Made by a program: the position numbers and the translations under genes. 64,000 nt of DNA from Cupriavidus sp. EM10 (GTDB taxonomy: Bacteria; Pseudomonadota; Gammaproteobacteria; Burkholderiales; Burkholderiaceae): assembly GCF_018729255.1 (NCBI RefSeq), contig NZ_CP076060.1, positions 2,294,001-2,358,000 on the forward strand, read 5' to 3'. The notes under the pieces were generated by a model. The model saw nothing but the letters and a program-made list of their open reading frames with translations, did no database searches and was not told the DNA's origin. Positions 17,075-24,608 of the stretch are shown here, one piece after another. The stretch's first letter is position 1. Every line of letters begins with the position of its first letter.

Positions 17075-18468
17075 ATGGCCCACCACCTCACGAAGCGCGG
17101 CAACGTCTATTACCTCCGCCGCAGAATTCCCTAGAACTAATTGAGCAGTACGGCGGCAAGCGCGAAATTGTCCGTAGCCTCGGTGTCAAAGAGCGCGCCT
17201 TGGCCGAGCGAGAGGCCCGCCGCATATCTGTTGCTCTCGATGATGAATTCGAGGCCGCCCGCCGCTCATTGACACCAGCAGAGCCACGCCTCAAGCCCAT
17301 CCCTGCCGAGCGTATGGACCCCGCCTATTGCGATGAGGCTGCCATGCATCTACAGGCCGAGGCAACGGCGGCGCATTGGGATGCCGTGGACGAGCAGCAG
17401 GAAAAGGACGAGGCCGAGGCAGACCGCCTTGAGCGGGTTCTCAGCATCATTGACGAGCGCAGGGCGAAGGCTGGCACTGCGCCACTGACGACCACACAAC
17501 GCACCGCCATCGCTCCCGGCAACTCGAAGCAGGAGCAGGCAAAGCCAGCCAAGGCTGCATCCGGCCAGACCCTCGAATCTCTCATCTCGATATGGCAGCG
17601 CGAACGGAAGCCAGCGCAAAAGACTGTGGACAGTGCCATGCGAGCCGTGGCCGAGATACGCGACCCGGACGTGTCCACCATCACCCGGCAGACGATCATC
17701 GCTTACCGGGACAAGCTGCTAGACGAAGGCAAGGCCGTCGGCACGATCAATACTCGGCTGTCTTTTATCCGCATTCTGCTTGGTATCGCCAAGGACCGGG
17801 GCTTGGTGGAAATCAATCACGCTGATGACACGGCGCTGGCCGAGGATCGGCGGGCGGTGGATGCCCGTAAGCCGTACAGCGCCGAGCAGGCGGAGGCGGT
17901 CATGGCTGCCACGGCGGGTATGAAGGAGGCACGACCGGCGATGTACTGGCTGCCGCGACTGGCGCGCTGGACGGGTGCCCGGCTCAATGAACTGCACCAG
18001 CTACGGAAAGATGACATACAGACCCGCGATGCCGTCCCTGGCCTCATGATTACGGACGAGGGTGAGCACGGCAATGGCGTGGATATGCGCCTCAAGAATC
18101 AGGGTAGCCGCAGATGGGTGCCGCTGGCCGAGCCAGTACGAGACTTCGCAGAGTGGGCGGAAGAACAACCAGACGGCCCGCTGTTTCCCGCCAAGCCGAA
18201 CAAGTACGGCATTGTCTCGGATGCGTTCTCCAAGAGCTATGGCCGCTTCTTGCGGGAAGTTCTCAAGATCAAGGACAGCCGCATTACATTCCATTCGTGG
18301 CGGCATGGGTTTGCCGACATGTGCCGGGCCGCTGGCGTCGCGCCGGAAGTGCGCATGGCACTTATGGGGCATACTGAAAGCGGCGTTTCGGGATTGTATG
18401 GAGCCGGGGAAGGCTTGCCTGTAAAGCGCCTTATTAACGCGATTCGAAGTCTTGACATGGATCGCTAG
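17075..18468 (+). CDS. int: Tyrosine-type site-specific integrase (one-base frameshift)
   Basis: Starts at ATG 17075 with an N-terminal segment typical of DUF6538 integrases (MAHHLTKRGNVYYLRRRIP), then hits a stop at 17132. Inserting one C in the CCC run at 17129-17131 gives RRIPLELIEQYGGK and continues to 18468, about 464 aa. The catalytic domain has RWTGARLNEL (Arg I), HSWRHGF (H-x-x-R) and GHTESGVSGLYG (His/Tyr). It would catalyse integration into and excision from the adjacent tRNA-Ser. Without correction, translation could only begin at a TTG (17200), losing part of the arm-binding region. Likely a sequencing deletion, but a truly disabled integrase in a fixed island is possible. Confidence 0.9.
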
Positions 18469-18492
18469 ATACTAACAAGCGGAAAAGATCGC

Positions 18493-19707
18493 ATGGTCAA
18501 TTTTGATGAATTGGTAGCTTCGCTTGAGTTCATTCATCCGAAGGAAATAATCGAGGCACTCCACAATAAGTCGGGACCACAGGGCGGCCAGATATGGGAG
18601 ATCAGGAATGAAATCAGACCAATCGATCTTTTTTGCTATCTAGGCGCGAGATTCGGCAAACCAAACGGCCTTCAGAATTTCCTGCGCACCGATGACTCGG
18701 ACAACCTAATCCATTGGGATTGGACGCTTAAGTGCGAATATGGATGGATTAGTTTTCTCGGGATGAATTTTAGAACCGAGCTACAACTAATCGGTAGCTT
18801 CCCCTTTAAGGAGGAGGATAAAGAACATTTGCTGGAATCTATCAAGCGTGATTTTTCCGCTCATGGAAAGCAAATGTCGCATATCCGCAAGGATCATTTG
18901 GAGCATTGGATCGAGTTCGTTAATCCATATCGCAGGATTCGCGGCGCAATTGATCGCTTGCTCAGTGATCTGGGGGAATTGAATCTGAGGCCGGATGCTT
19001 CCAATTTGGGTGATTCTGGTTTCTTGGCTGACCAAGTGAAGGGGGATTTTGAAGAGAATCTGGCGCAGTATTCGAAGGCGCTCGGTTTGTGCTTCGGCAT
19101 TAGATCGATGCTGCCCGTTATGGTCGAGTCGTTCGTCAATCTAATGCTCTTCATGTTCATGCGATCCGATTTGAGGAATGACCCTCGATTGCGTGACAAT
19201 GCAATTCGTCAGCAGATCGACATTAGAATCAAGACCCTTCACATCACATGCATTGGATTCAAGGAGCCAATTAACTATTCCAGTGAGATATGCGGCAAAT
19301 ATCACTCACTCGTTAACGAGAGGAATGATTTGCTTCATGGAAATGTTTCCATTGATAAGCTGAAGTTTAACGAGGTCTATTTTGATCGTCGCATTCCGGT
19401 GTTCAAGGAATATCGAAATGCATGGGATCGATCAATTGGTGTCGAGATTGGCGCGGTTGGGTTGGACATGCTTCATGCTGAAGTCGAAGTGGCCGAGGGT
19501 ATGATCGAGTATCTTATTTCTTGCGTGGATGATCGGTTGCAGGCGAACTTAAGGCGCATCATGGAAACGCGGGACCTCGGTTGGAACGAAAAAAATAATC
19601 GGCTGGGCATTCTGTTTCCTGGCACCCTCGTCGATATGCGAGCCGTGTTCGAAGACAAGAAGACTGATACTCCTACTGAAGATATTAAGGAGCAGGCACC
19701 TGAGTAA
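18493..19707 (+). CDS. Unknown island cargo protein with HEPN-like R-x4-H motif
   Basis: 404 aa, starting 24 bp after the integrase stop. Base composition is visibly more AT-rich than the chromosome and its codon use differs, so it was probably acquired separately. No family recognised. In the C-terminal half the stretch VNERNDLLHGNV holds R277-N-D-L-L-H282, the arrangement of HEPN-fold RNases (R-N/D-x3-H followed by G), set between predicted helices. The N-terminal half has no motif I recognise. HEPN proteins are common in toxin and antiphage systems; such a role is inference from motif and island location. Confidence 0.6.
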   Translation: MVNFDELVASLEFIHPKEIIEALHNKSGPQGGQIWEIRNEIRPIDLFCYLGARFGKPNGLQNFLRTDDSDNLIHWDWTLKCEYGWISFLGMNFRTELQLIGSFPFKEEDKEHLLESIKRDFSAHGKQMSHIRKDHLEHWIEFVNPYRRIRGAIDRLLSDLGELNLRPDASNLGDSGFLADQVKGDFEENLAQYSKALGLCFGIRSMLPVMVESFVNLMLFMFMRSDLRNDPRLRDNAIRQQIDIRIKTLHITCIGFKEPINYSSEICGKYHSLVNERNDLLHGNVSIDKLKFNEVYFDRRIPVFKEYRNAWDRSIGVEIGAVGLDMLHAEVEVAEGMIEYLISCVDDRLQANLRRIMETRDLGWNEKNNRLGILFPGTLVDMRAVFEDKKTDTPTEDIKEQAPE

Positions 19708-19885
19708 CCCGAGTGCGGGAAAAAATTGCTTTGCTAATCTGCGCGCAGTTGTGACAACAAATGACCCGCACGCTCCCCCGTATGCCCCCGCGCATCCCAC
19801 GCGCAACAACCCAACAGCAGCGCTAGGGCGGGCCACAGGGCAGGCGCGCCGATGCCAGCCCGGCAACTAACGGAAGGCTCGGCCC

Positions 19886-20000
19886 GGTAATCAATCGACC
19901 GTATTCCTACCACCGCCACCGCGCCCCTCGCCACGGTAAGAAAGTCCTTGTAAACGAATTGATTACCACGTAAGATTGCTACCACGTTTGATTACCAATC
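19886..20000. repeat. Res-like repeat cluster before serine recombinase
   Basis: GGTAATCAAT (19886-19895) is an inverted copy of ATTGATTACC (19958-19967); TTGATTACC recurs at 19988-19996; TACCACGT occurs at 19964-19971 and 19980-19987 (16-bp spacing). Clustered direct and inverted repeats just upstream of a resolvase gene are typical of a recombination/autoregulatory site. Confidence 0.5.
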
Positions 20001-20009
20001 GGAGCAATC

Positions 20010-20579
20010 ATGTCCCGCACCTTTCTCTACACCCGAGTCTCTACAGCGGATCAGACCACGGAGAACCAGCGCCTGTTGGCTGAGCAGGCCGGATACAAGA
20101 TCGACGCTCGCCGGGTGCATGCCGAGGTAATCAGCGGCACCGTACCCGCCATGGACCGGCCCATGTTTGCCAAGCTGGTGGACAAGCTGGAGGAAGGGGA
20201 CACGCTGGTGGTGGCGAAACTGGATCGGCTGGGCCGCAATGCCGCCGACATCGACCGTACGGTAGAGATGCTGCGCGCCATGGGCGTACGGGTGGTGGTG
20301 CTAGACCTGCCCGTAATGGAAGTGACCAGCGCAGCGGGCGACTTGGTGCGCCGCATGTTCGCGGCCTTTGCCCAGTTCGAGAGGGACCAGCTAGTGGAAC
20401 GGACCCACGCCGGGCTGGCACGGGCCAAGGCCGAAGGCAAGAAACTGGGCAGGCGCGACGCCCTGACGGATGACCAAAAGACCGAGATTCGGGGCAAGCT
20501 GGCGGCGGGTGTGTCGGCCCGAGCCTTGGCAAAGGACTACGGCGTATCGCATCCGACAATCCTCAAGCTGGCTAGCTGA
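20010..20579 (+). CDS. Serine recombinase (resolvase/invertase family)
   Basis: 189 aa small serine recombinase. The catalytic motif is YTRVSTADQ with nucleophile Ser11, followed by KLDRLGRNAADI, the long E helix (about residues 100-135), and a C-terminal helix-turn-helix (about 150-189, GVSARALAKDYGVSHPTILKL). Length matches resolvases/invertases such as Tn3 resolvase or Pin. It is preceded by a repeat cluster that could be its binding site. In an integrated island it might resolve multimers or invert DNA; no inversion segment was identified. Confidence 0.92.
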   Translation: MSRTFLYTRVSTADQTTENQRLLAEQAGYKIDARRVHAEVISGTVPAMDRPMFAKLVDKLEEGDTLVVAKLDRLGRNAADIDRTVEMLRAMGVRVVVLDLPVMEVTSAAGDLVRRMFAAFAQFERDQLVERTHAGLARAKAEGKKLGRRDALTDDQKTEIRGKLAAGVSARALAKDYGVSHPTILKLAS

Positions 20580-20600
20580 GGCATTCCAGCACTGACACAG

Positions 20601-20625
20601 GGGCTACCTTCGGGTGGCCCTTTTT
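20601..20625 (+). terminator. Rho-independent terminator after serine recombinase
   Basis: Stem GGGCTACC / GGTGGCCC (one G-T pair), TTCG loop, then five T. Confidence 0.8.
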
Positions 20626-20655
20626 CATTCCTGGCCCCTACTCTGACCCATGTGC

Positions 20656-20711
20656 CCACCAATTTCGGTCGCCTAACTGGCACATACGCGGCCACCAATT
20701 TCGGTCGCCTA
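20656..20711 (+). repeat. Two-copy tandem repeat, 36-bp period
   Basis: The 20-bp core CCACCAATTTCGGTCGCCTA occurs at 20656-20675 and 20692-20711, with flanking similarity (GGCAC-TACGCGG) beyond it. Lies in the leader of the next small ORF. Confidence 0.65.
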
Positions 20712-20756
20712 GTTTGGCACCTACGCGGCCAACGAATTCATTCACAGGAGAAGGAT

Positions 20757-20960
20757 ATGAACCAAAGCAATCAACACCCGTTGGAAGACAGCGCGACCGA
20801 GCGCCTGTACGTGGAGCAGGCCAACGGATATGGTCAGCGACATCGCGCAGCAGCCTATCGTCGTGCAGTGCTGGCGAGCACTGGATACTTGCCATCGTGG
20901 CTGGAGAAGAAGAAGCCGGGCCGCAAGCCCAAGGCTGCCGCCGTTCCCGCCAAGGCGTAA
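20757..20960 (+). CDS. Small basic protein, AT-hook-like tail, unknown
   Basis: 67 aa ORF with an AGGAGAAGG ribosome-binding site. The C-terminal WLEKKKPGRKPKAAA contains a GRKP AT-hook-like core, so DNA binding is possible. No family recognised. An in-frame upstream extension runs through the tandem repeat but lacks a ribosome-binding site. Confidence 0.55.
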   Translation: MNQSNQHPLEDSATERLYVEQANGYGQRHRAAAYRRAVLASTGYLPSWLEKKKPGRKPKAAAVPAKA

Positions 20961-21115
20961 GCGCAGCACGCCCACCACCGCACCCGCGCACCGATAGCGT
21001 AGGGCGAATATCGGCCACCGCTTCCGGTAGCCATTGCAACTTTTCGCGTCGTTGTACGTGAGTTGCACAATATTTATTAATCAACATTCAACAACAGACG
21101 TACAGGAGAGATGCC

Positions 21116-21886
21116 ATGACCCGGCCCCTGCCTGACCAGACGAAGCCAGACAGCCGGGCTGTCCTGACCGAACTAAACAAGCGCCGCCGCGAGCATGAGC
21201 AACACCTGATCCAAGAGGCAGCCCGCCGTGGTGTGTCGCTTGGCTTCACCGCCTCTCATGCTTACGAGAAGAACAGCCCGAACGCGGGACTGTGGCCCAT
21301 GACCCTAACTGACCTGCTGATCGCCAACCCAGATCGGGCAAAGGAATCAAATGAATCCTTGTTGGCCGAAGTGACCACGGCGCTGCAATTAGCCAAGCCG
21401 CTGAAGAAAGAAATCATGTCCCGGCCAATCAGTCCAAAGCAGAGAACCGCCGTGAATGACAAGTTGACCCGGGCCGGATACGGAGCGGGCATTCAAACCA
21501 TGACGCAGGCTAAGCGATCAGTACGCAGCGGTAAGGCCAGCATGCCCACCGAGGAAATGACGACCATGGAACATAGCAGCAAGATTACCTATCTGGCCGA
21601 TGGAATCATCATCAACGGCGAACAGTACAGCTACGTCAAGGCGCGGCGTGTTGCCACCGGCAATCCGCTGCGAGACCTGACAGTGCGAATGCATGGTGCA
21701 TGCGTGCCTCTATCGGTAGTAGTGGCATCGGCAGGGGCAACAGAAGCCCAGGCATTGCGCGGCATCGCAGCCGCAGCAGCTATTGCAGCCAAGCGTGAGG
21801 CCGAGCGTGCGGAACGCGCAGCCGCTACGGCTGAAATGGCGCATCGCATCGCAGAGCAGGCCGAGCTAGACGCTATCGCCTTGTGA
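21116..21886 (+). CDS. Hypothetical island protein
   Basis: 256 aa with a CAGGAGAGAT ribosome-binding site. The N-terminal about 60 residues are charged and helical (LNKRRREHEQHLIQEAARRG); the C-terminal about 50 residues form an Ala/Glu/Arg-rich helix (AAKREAERAERAAATAEMAH) likely to be coiled coil. No recognised domain. The AT-rich stretch at 21060-21090 upstream may carry its promoter. Separated from the next ORF by a terminator-like hairpin. Confidence 0.6.
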   Translation: MTRPLPDQTKPDSRAVLTELNKRRREHEQHLIQEAARRGVSLGFTASHAYEKNSPNAGLWPMTLTDLLIANPDRAKESNESLLAEVTTALQLAKPLKKEIMSRPISPKQRTAVNDKLTRAGYGAGIQTMTQAKRSVRSGKASMPTEEMTTMEHSSKITYLADGIIINGEQYSYVKARRVATGNPLRDLTVRMHGACVPLSVVVASAGATEAQALRGIAAAAAIAAKREAERAERAAATAEMAHRIAEQAELDAIAL

Positions 21887-21914
21887 TGCGGCATCACTCA
21901 GCATCAACCCACTA

Positions 21915-21937
21915 GGGTCAGCCTTGCGCTGGCCCTT
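21915..21937 (+). terminator. Weak terminator-like hairpin
   Basis: GGGTCAGC / GCTGGCCC stem (one G-T pair), 5-base loop; only a short T-rich tail. Confidence 0.4.
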
Positions 21938-21957
21938 GTCATTTCTGGAGACCGCCA

Positions 21958-22071
21958 ATGTCAGCAGCATCCATGTGGCATTTGATGATGGCCCGTGCAG
22001 CACGCAGTGCCGCCGCCCGCCGTGGCTGGGCTGGCCGCAGAACAAGAGCGCACTATGCCCGGCAGCCGTAA
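21958..22071 (+). CDS. Very small basic ORF, unknown
   Basis: 37 aa, starting after TCTGGAG with normal spacing; Arg/Ala-rich (MMARAARSAAARRGWAGRRT). It overlaps the start of the next ORF by 17 bases in a different frame, so it may act as a translational leader for it. Weak evidence. Confidence 0.35.
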   Translation: MSAASMWHLMMARAARSAAARRGWAGRRTRAHYARQP

Positions 22072-22612
22072 GCCTGATCCGCGCTTTGTACTACACGGCC
22101 AGCAGCCACGGGCCGACAAGCTGTCCCTGCGACAACGCGGCATCGCGCGCATTGATCCAGCCTTTGCCGAAGCATTGCGGCAGCGCGTATCTGACCCTGG
22201 CCGATGGGCCGCGTTCATTCTGGCCAGACCGCAATACAGCGGGAAAGCTTGTCCTCGCTGTGGCAGCACGCTGCGCCGCACCCGCGACCGAAGCTGCTAT
22301 GCCTGCCTCCTCCGCAAGACACAGCCAGCCATGGCCGCGATCAAGGCCGGACAGCGGCCACCGGCTACCCGATCACGTGACAGTCATCTCGACCTACTGG
22401 CCCGCCGTGGCTCGCCACTTCGCACCTATCGACGCGGCAACTGGACGGCCACGGTAGGCGGGACGGGCCACACGACCCTGCGCAATCCCGCGCTTTCGAT
22501 TGACTGCCAAGACCTGCGGCACTCAGCGTCAGACGAACCCGATTACTGGTATCGCCTCGCCCAACGCGACACCGACCTACAGCGCCTGCTAGTCCAAGAC
22601 TTGGGCTGGTAG
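22055..22612 (+). CDS. Zinc-ribbon-like hypothetical protein
   Basis: 185 aa from ATG 22055 (205 aa if an earlier ATG at 21995 is used). A four-cysteine cluster CPRCGSTLRRTRDRSCYACLL (CxxC-x12-CxxC, about residues 66-85 from ATG 22055) suggests a zinc ribbon. The rest is Arg-rich and unrecognised. The N-terminal MPGSRKPDPRF is typical of a basic nucleic-acid-binding start. Role in the island is unknown. Confidence 0.5.
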   Translation: MPGSRKPDPRFVLHGQQPRADKLSLRQRGIARIDPAFAEALRQRVSDPGRWAAFILARPQYSGKACPRCGSTLRRTRDRSCYACLLRKTQPAMAAIKAGQRPPATRSRDSHLDLLARRGSPLRTYRRGNWTATVGGTGHTTLRNPALSIDCQDLRHSASDEPDYWYRLAQRDTDLQRLLVQDLGW

Positions 22613-22748
22613 TCGCCGCGCATCCCGAGCGCCTTGCCGGATAGAACCCGGCCCCCCTTCACCAACGTGAGCCACCGACACTCACGACTCAAAACCGTAC
22701 TTGCTTGGTGCGCGCGACTTCGCCGCCCCGACAACACAAGGAGAAATC

Positions 22749-23243
22749 ATGACGATCAATATCCCCAAGCACATCGACCCGAGTGAATTGCGCGCAGCCG
22801 CAGCGCACATCCAAATGCTGCGAGACGAATTGACCAAGGCACAACACACCGCTGCTGAGTTTGAACGCCTGCGCAGGGCGGCCGAGCGTGTGAAGCAACT
22901 TCCCGGCGAGATTGCCAAAGCGGAATCGGACTTCGCGGCCCTTAATGAAGCGAGCATGGAGTACAGCCTTTTCCTGCTGGGCCAGCCCGAAGTTTCTATG
23001 GCTCCGAATCCCAACACGCCCGACAACGTATTGACGCACCGCATCGTGGTCACCTTCCGCAGCCCCGTCAATGGCGAACCCAAGGTAGTTGGCTTGGAGG
23101 GCATCGCTCAAGGCAGCATGGAGGAACGCGCTTTGATTCGCGCCGATGCGCTGCCGCTTGCCATCGCACGACTTGCTGAAACACCGGAGGCCGCGATGGT
23201 GCGCTACCGACGTGGTCGCTCCCTTGGCTATTTGCCGAGTTAA
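22749..23243 (+). CDS. Hypothetical island protein with N-terminal coiled coil
   Basis: 164 aa; AAGGAG ribosome-binding site 6 bases before ATG 22749. Residues about 13-70 form a heptad-like helix (LRDELTKAQHTAAEFERLRRAAERV), followed by a mixed alpha/beta segment. Unrecognised. Confidence 0.55.
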   Translation: MTINIPKHIDPSELRAAAAHIQMLRDELTKAQHTAAEFERLRRAAERVKQLPGEIAKAESDFAALNEASMEYSLFLLGQPEVSMAPNPNTPDNVLTHRIVVTFRSPVNGEPKVVGLEGIAQGSMEERALIRADALPLAIARLAETPEAAMVRYRRGRSLGYLPS

Positions 23244-23256
23244 TCCAAGGAGAGAT

Positions 23257-23460
23257 ATGAGCAACACAATGAACACGACCAGCGTAAATGCCGGAGTTAC
23301 TAACGTGCTGTGTACGAGCGCCGTCTGTCGAGAAGCCAGCATGGCGCAGAACGCCACGATGCTAAAGGGACTCGGGGTGGGCGCTCGCGCCTCCGCATTG
23401 ACGGCCACGCACAGTCCGAGCGCAGCCGGGCGAGTCAAAACGAAGGGGGAGACATGCTGA
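23257..23460 (+). CDS. Hypothetical 67-aa protein
   Basis: Begins after CCAAGGAGAGAT, 13 bp after the preceding stop; the same ribosome-binding sequence precedes the 21116 ORF. No domain seen; Ser/Thr/Ala-rich with three cysteines. The stop overlaps the next ORF by seven bases, indicating translational coupling. Confidence 0.45.
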   Translation: MSNTMNTTSVNAGVTNVLCTSAVCREASMAQNATMLKGLGVGARASALTATHSPSAAGRVKTKGETC

Positions 23461-23948
23461 AACACAGCGCACCCGCAGCGGCGACAGGGAGCAAAGCGCG
23501 AGCCTCTAACAAGCACGCCGCCAAGATGCGGGAGCTACGCGCGGCGATGCTGGCAGAGACAGAACACGCCCAGCACGCCACCCTTGATGGGGCCATCAAG
23601 GCATTCGAGGTACACACGGCTCGTGCCGCGCTCCTGCGGTCCTTCAGCCCGGCTGACCTACTTGCGGTGCGCGACACGCTAGAAGCGCGGGCAGAGGCCG
23701 ATTGGAGCGTTTGGAGCGATGCCGACCGAGGTGCGACGGTGCGGGAGTACGACCGCGTAACGCTGGCATTGTCAAAGCACTTCCTGCCGCCAGTGGATGC
23801 CGATGGCTGGCCGCTTCCCACGGATGCGCGGCCCGGCATTCTGTCCGATGAGCACCGCCTGTGGACCACAGGCCACGGCATCGAACGGGAGCGCCGCCAG
23901 AGGCTCTACAACGCGCCGAATCCGCTACGGCTATCCATGCCCCAATGA
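23454..23948 (+). CDS. Hypothetical island protein
   Basis: 164 aa from ATG 23454 (GGGGGAG upstream). Helical charged N-terminus (KHAAKMRELRAAMLAETEH), central DLLAVRDTLEARAEADWSVW, and a C-terminal stretch with DADGWPLPTDARPGILSDE. No family recognised. Confidence 0.5.
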   Translation: MLKHSAPAAATGSKARASNKHAAKMRELRAAMLAETEHAQHATLDGAIKAFEVHTARAALLRSFSPADLLAVRDTLEARAEADWSVWSDADRGATVREYDRVTLALSKHFLPPVDADGWPLPTDARPGILSDEHRLWTTGHGIERERRQRLYNAPNPLRLSMPQ

Positions 23949-24007
23949 GGGCGAATCAGATCAACTACGGGCCGCCTCGCGGCTTCATCATTCACAAAGG
24001 AAACACC

Positions 24008-24355
24008 ATGCCAAACGATTACACCTTCATGTCCGCCATCTCTGGAAAAGGCGGCTACTCGACGGGGCAGCCCGGCTATGCCAGTGGCGACATTCAACGC
24101 GCTGACCAGCAATACATATCGGAAGACAGCCGGGCGGCAGCGGCAATTGCCATCGCCAACACTCCGGGTCTGGCTCAAAAGGTCGGCTATGTCGGCCACG
24201 GCCTCTCGGCTGCCGCCGCACAACAAGTCGCCCAGCTTGAAGGCCAGAAAGCTGGATACACCCGCCAAGGCGCTGGCGCATCTCTGGTAATTGACGAGGC
24301 GTACCCTCCGGGCCACCCGCTGCGCAAGCGCTGGGTGTCCCATGGCTGCCGTTGA
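24008..24355 (+). CDS. Hypothetical island protein
   Basis: 115 aa with AAAGGAAA ribosome-binding site. Gly/Ala-rich; ends with a short basic tail (LRKRWVSHGCR). No family recognised. It is the last ORF before the right attachment site. Confidence 0.45.
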   Translation: MPNDYTFMSAISGKGGYSTGQPGYASGDIQRADQQYISEDSRAAAAIAIANTPGLAQKVGYVGHGLSAAAAQQVAQLEGQKAGYTRQGAGASLVIDEAYPPGHPLRKRWVSHGCR

Positions 24356-24432
24356 TTGTTGGTTCGGCATGGCTATGCCAAAGCCTGCGGCTTAAAAACG
24401 CGCTGGCTACCCGCGCTCGTTTTAGGGGTGGA

Positions 24433-24443
24433 GGGTGTTACAC
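24433..24443 (+). repeat. 11-bp subterminal repeat GGGTGTTACAC (right)
   Basis: Exact match of 17043-17053; 61 bp inside attR. Confidence 0.55.
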
Positions 24444-24503
24444 TGGGGGCTGGCGCACGGCATGTGTACCTGCCCCGAAACCCGCATAAACAGTGGGTTT
24501 GGA

Positions 24504-24528
24504 CGAATCCCCCTCTCTCCGCCAGAAT
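24504..24528 (+). repeat. attR (25-bp direct repeat, right)
   Basis: Displaced original 3' end of tRNA-Ser; identical to 16949-16973 and followed by the tRNA's old terminator. Confidence 0.9.
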
Positions 24529-24532
24529 TCAA

Positions 24533-24554
24533 CGCCCGCGCCAGCGGGCGTTTT
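24533..24554 (+). terminator. Former tRNA-Ser terminator, now beyond the island
   Basis: CGCCCGC / GCGGGCG stem with GCCA loop and TTTT. Its position right after attR shows where the uninterrupted tRNA transcript used to end. Confidence 0.8.
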
Positions 24555-24608
24555 CGTTTCCGGAGAGAAGCAAGCCAATAGTTTGGCTTGCGTGAGCATC
24601 TTCGCCCC

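Larger units (their letters stand above)
16949..24528. mobile_element. 7.6-kb genomic island integrated in tRNA-Ser(GGA)
   Basis: Bounded by perfect 25-bp direct repeats (16949-16973 and 24504-24528), the left one being the tRNA 3' end. The integrase lies next to the left end. Contents: integrase, an AT-rich gene with an HEPN-like motif, a serine recombinase, and eight small ORFs with good ribosome-binding sites but no recognised function. No replication, conjugation or phage structural genes were seen. Unit length, repeat to repeat, is 7,555 bp. Confidence 0.92.
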
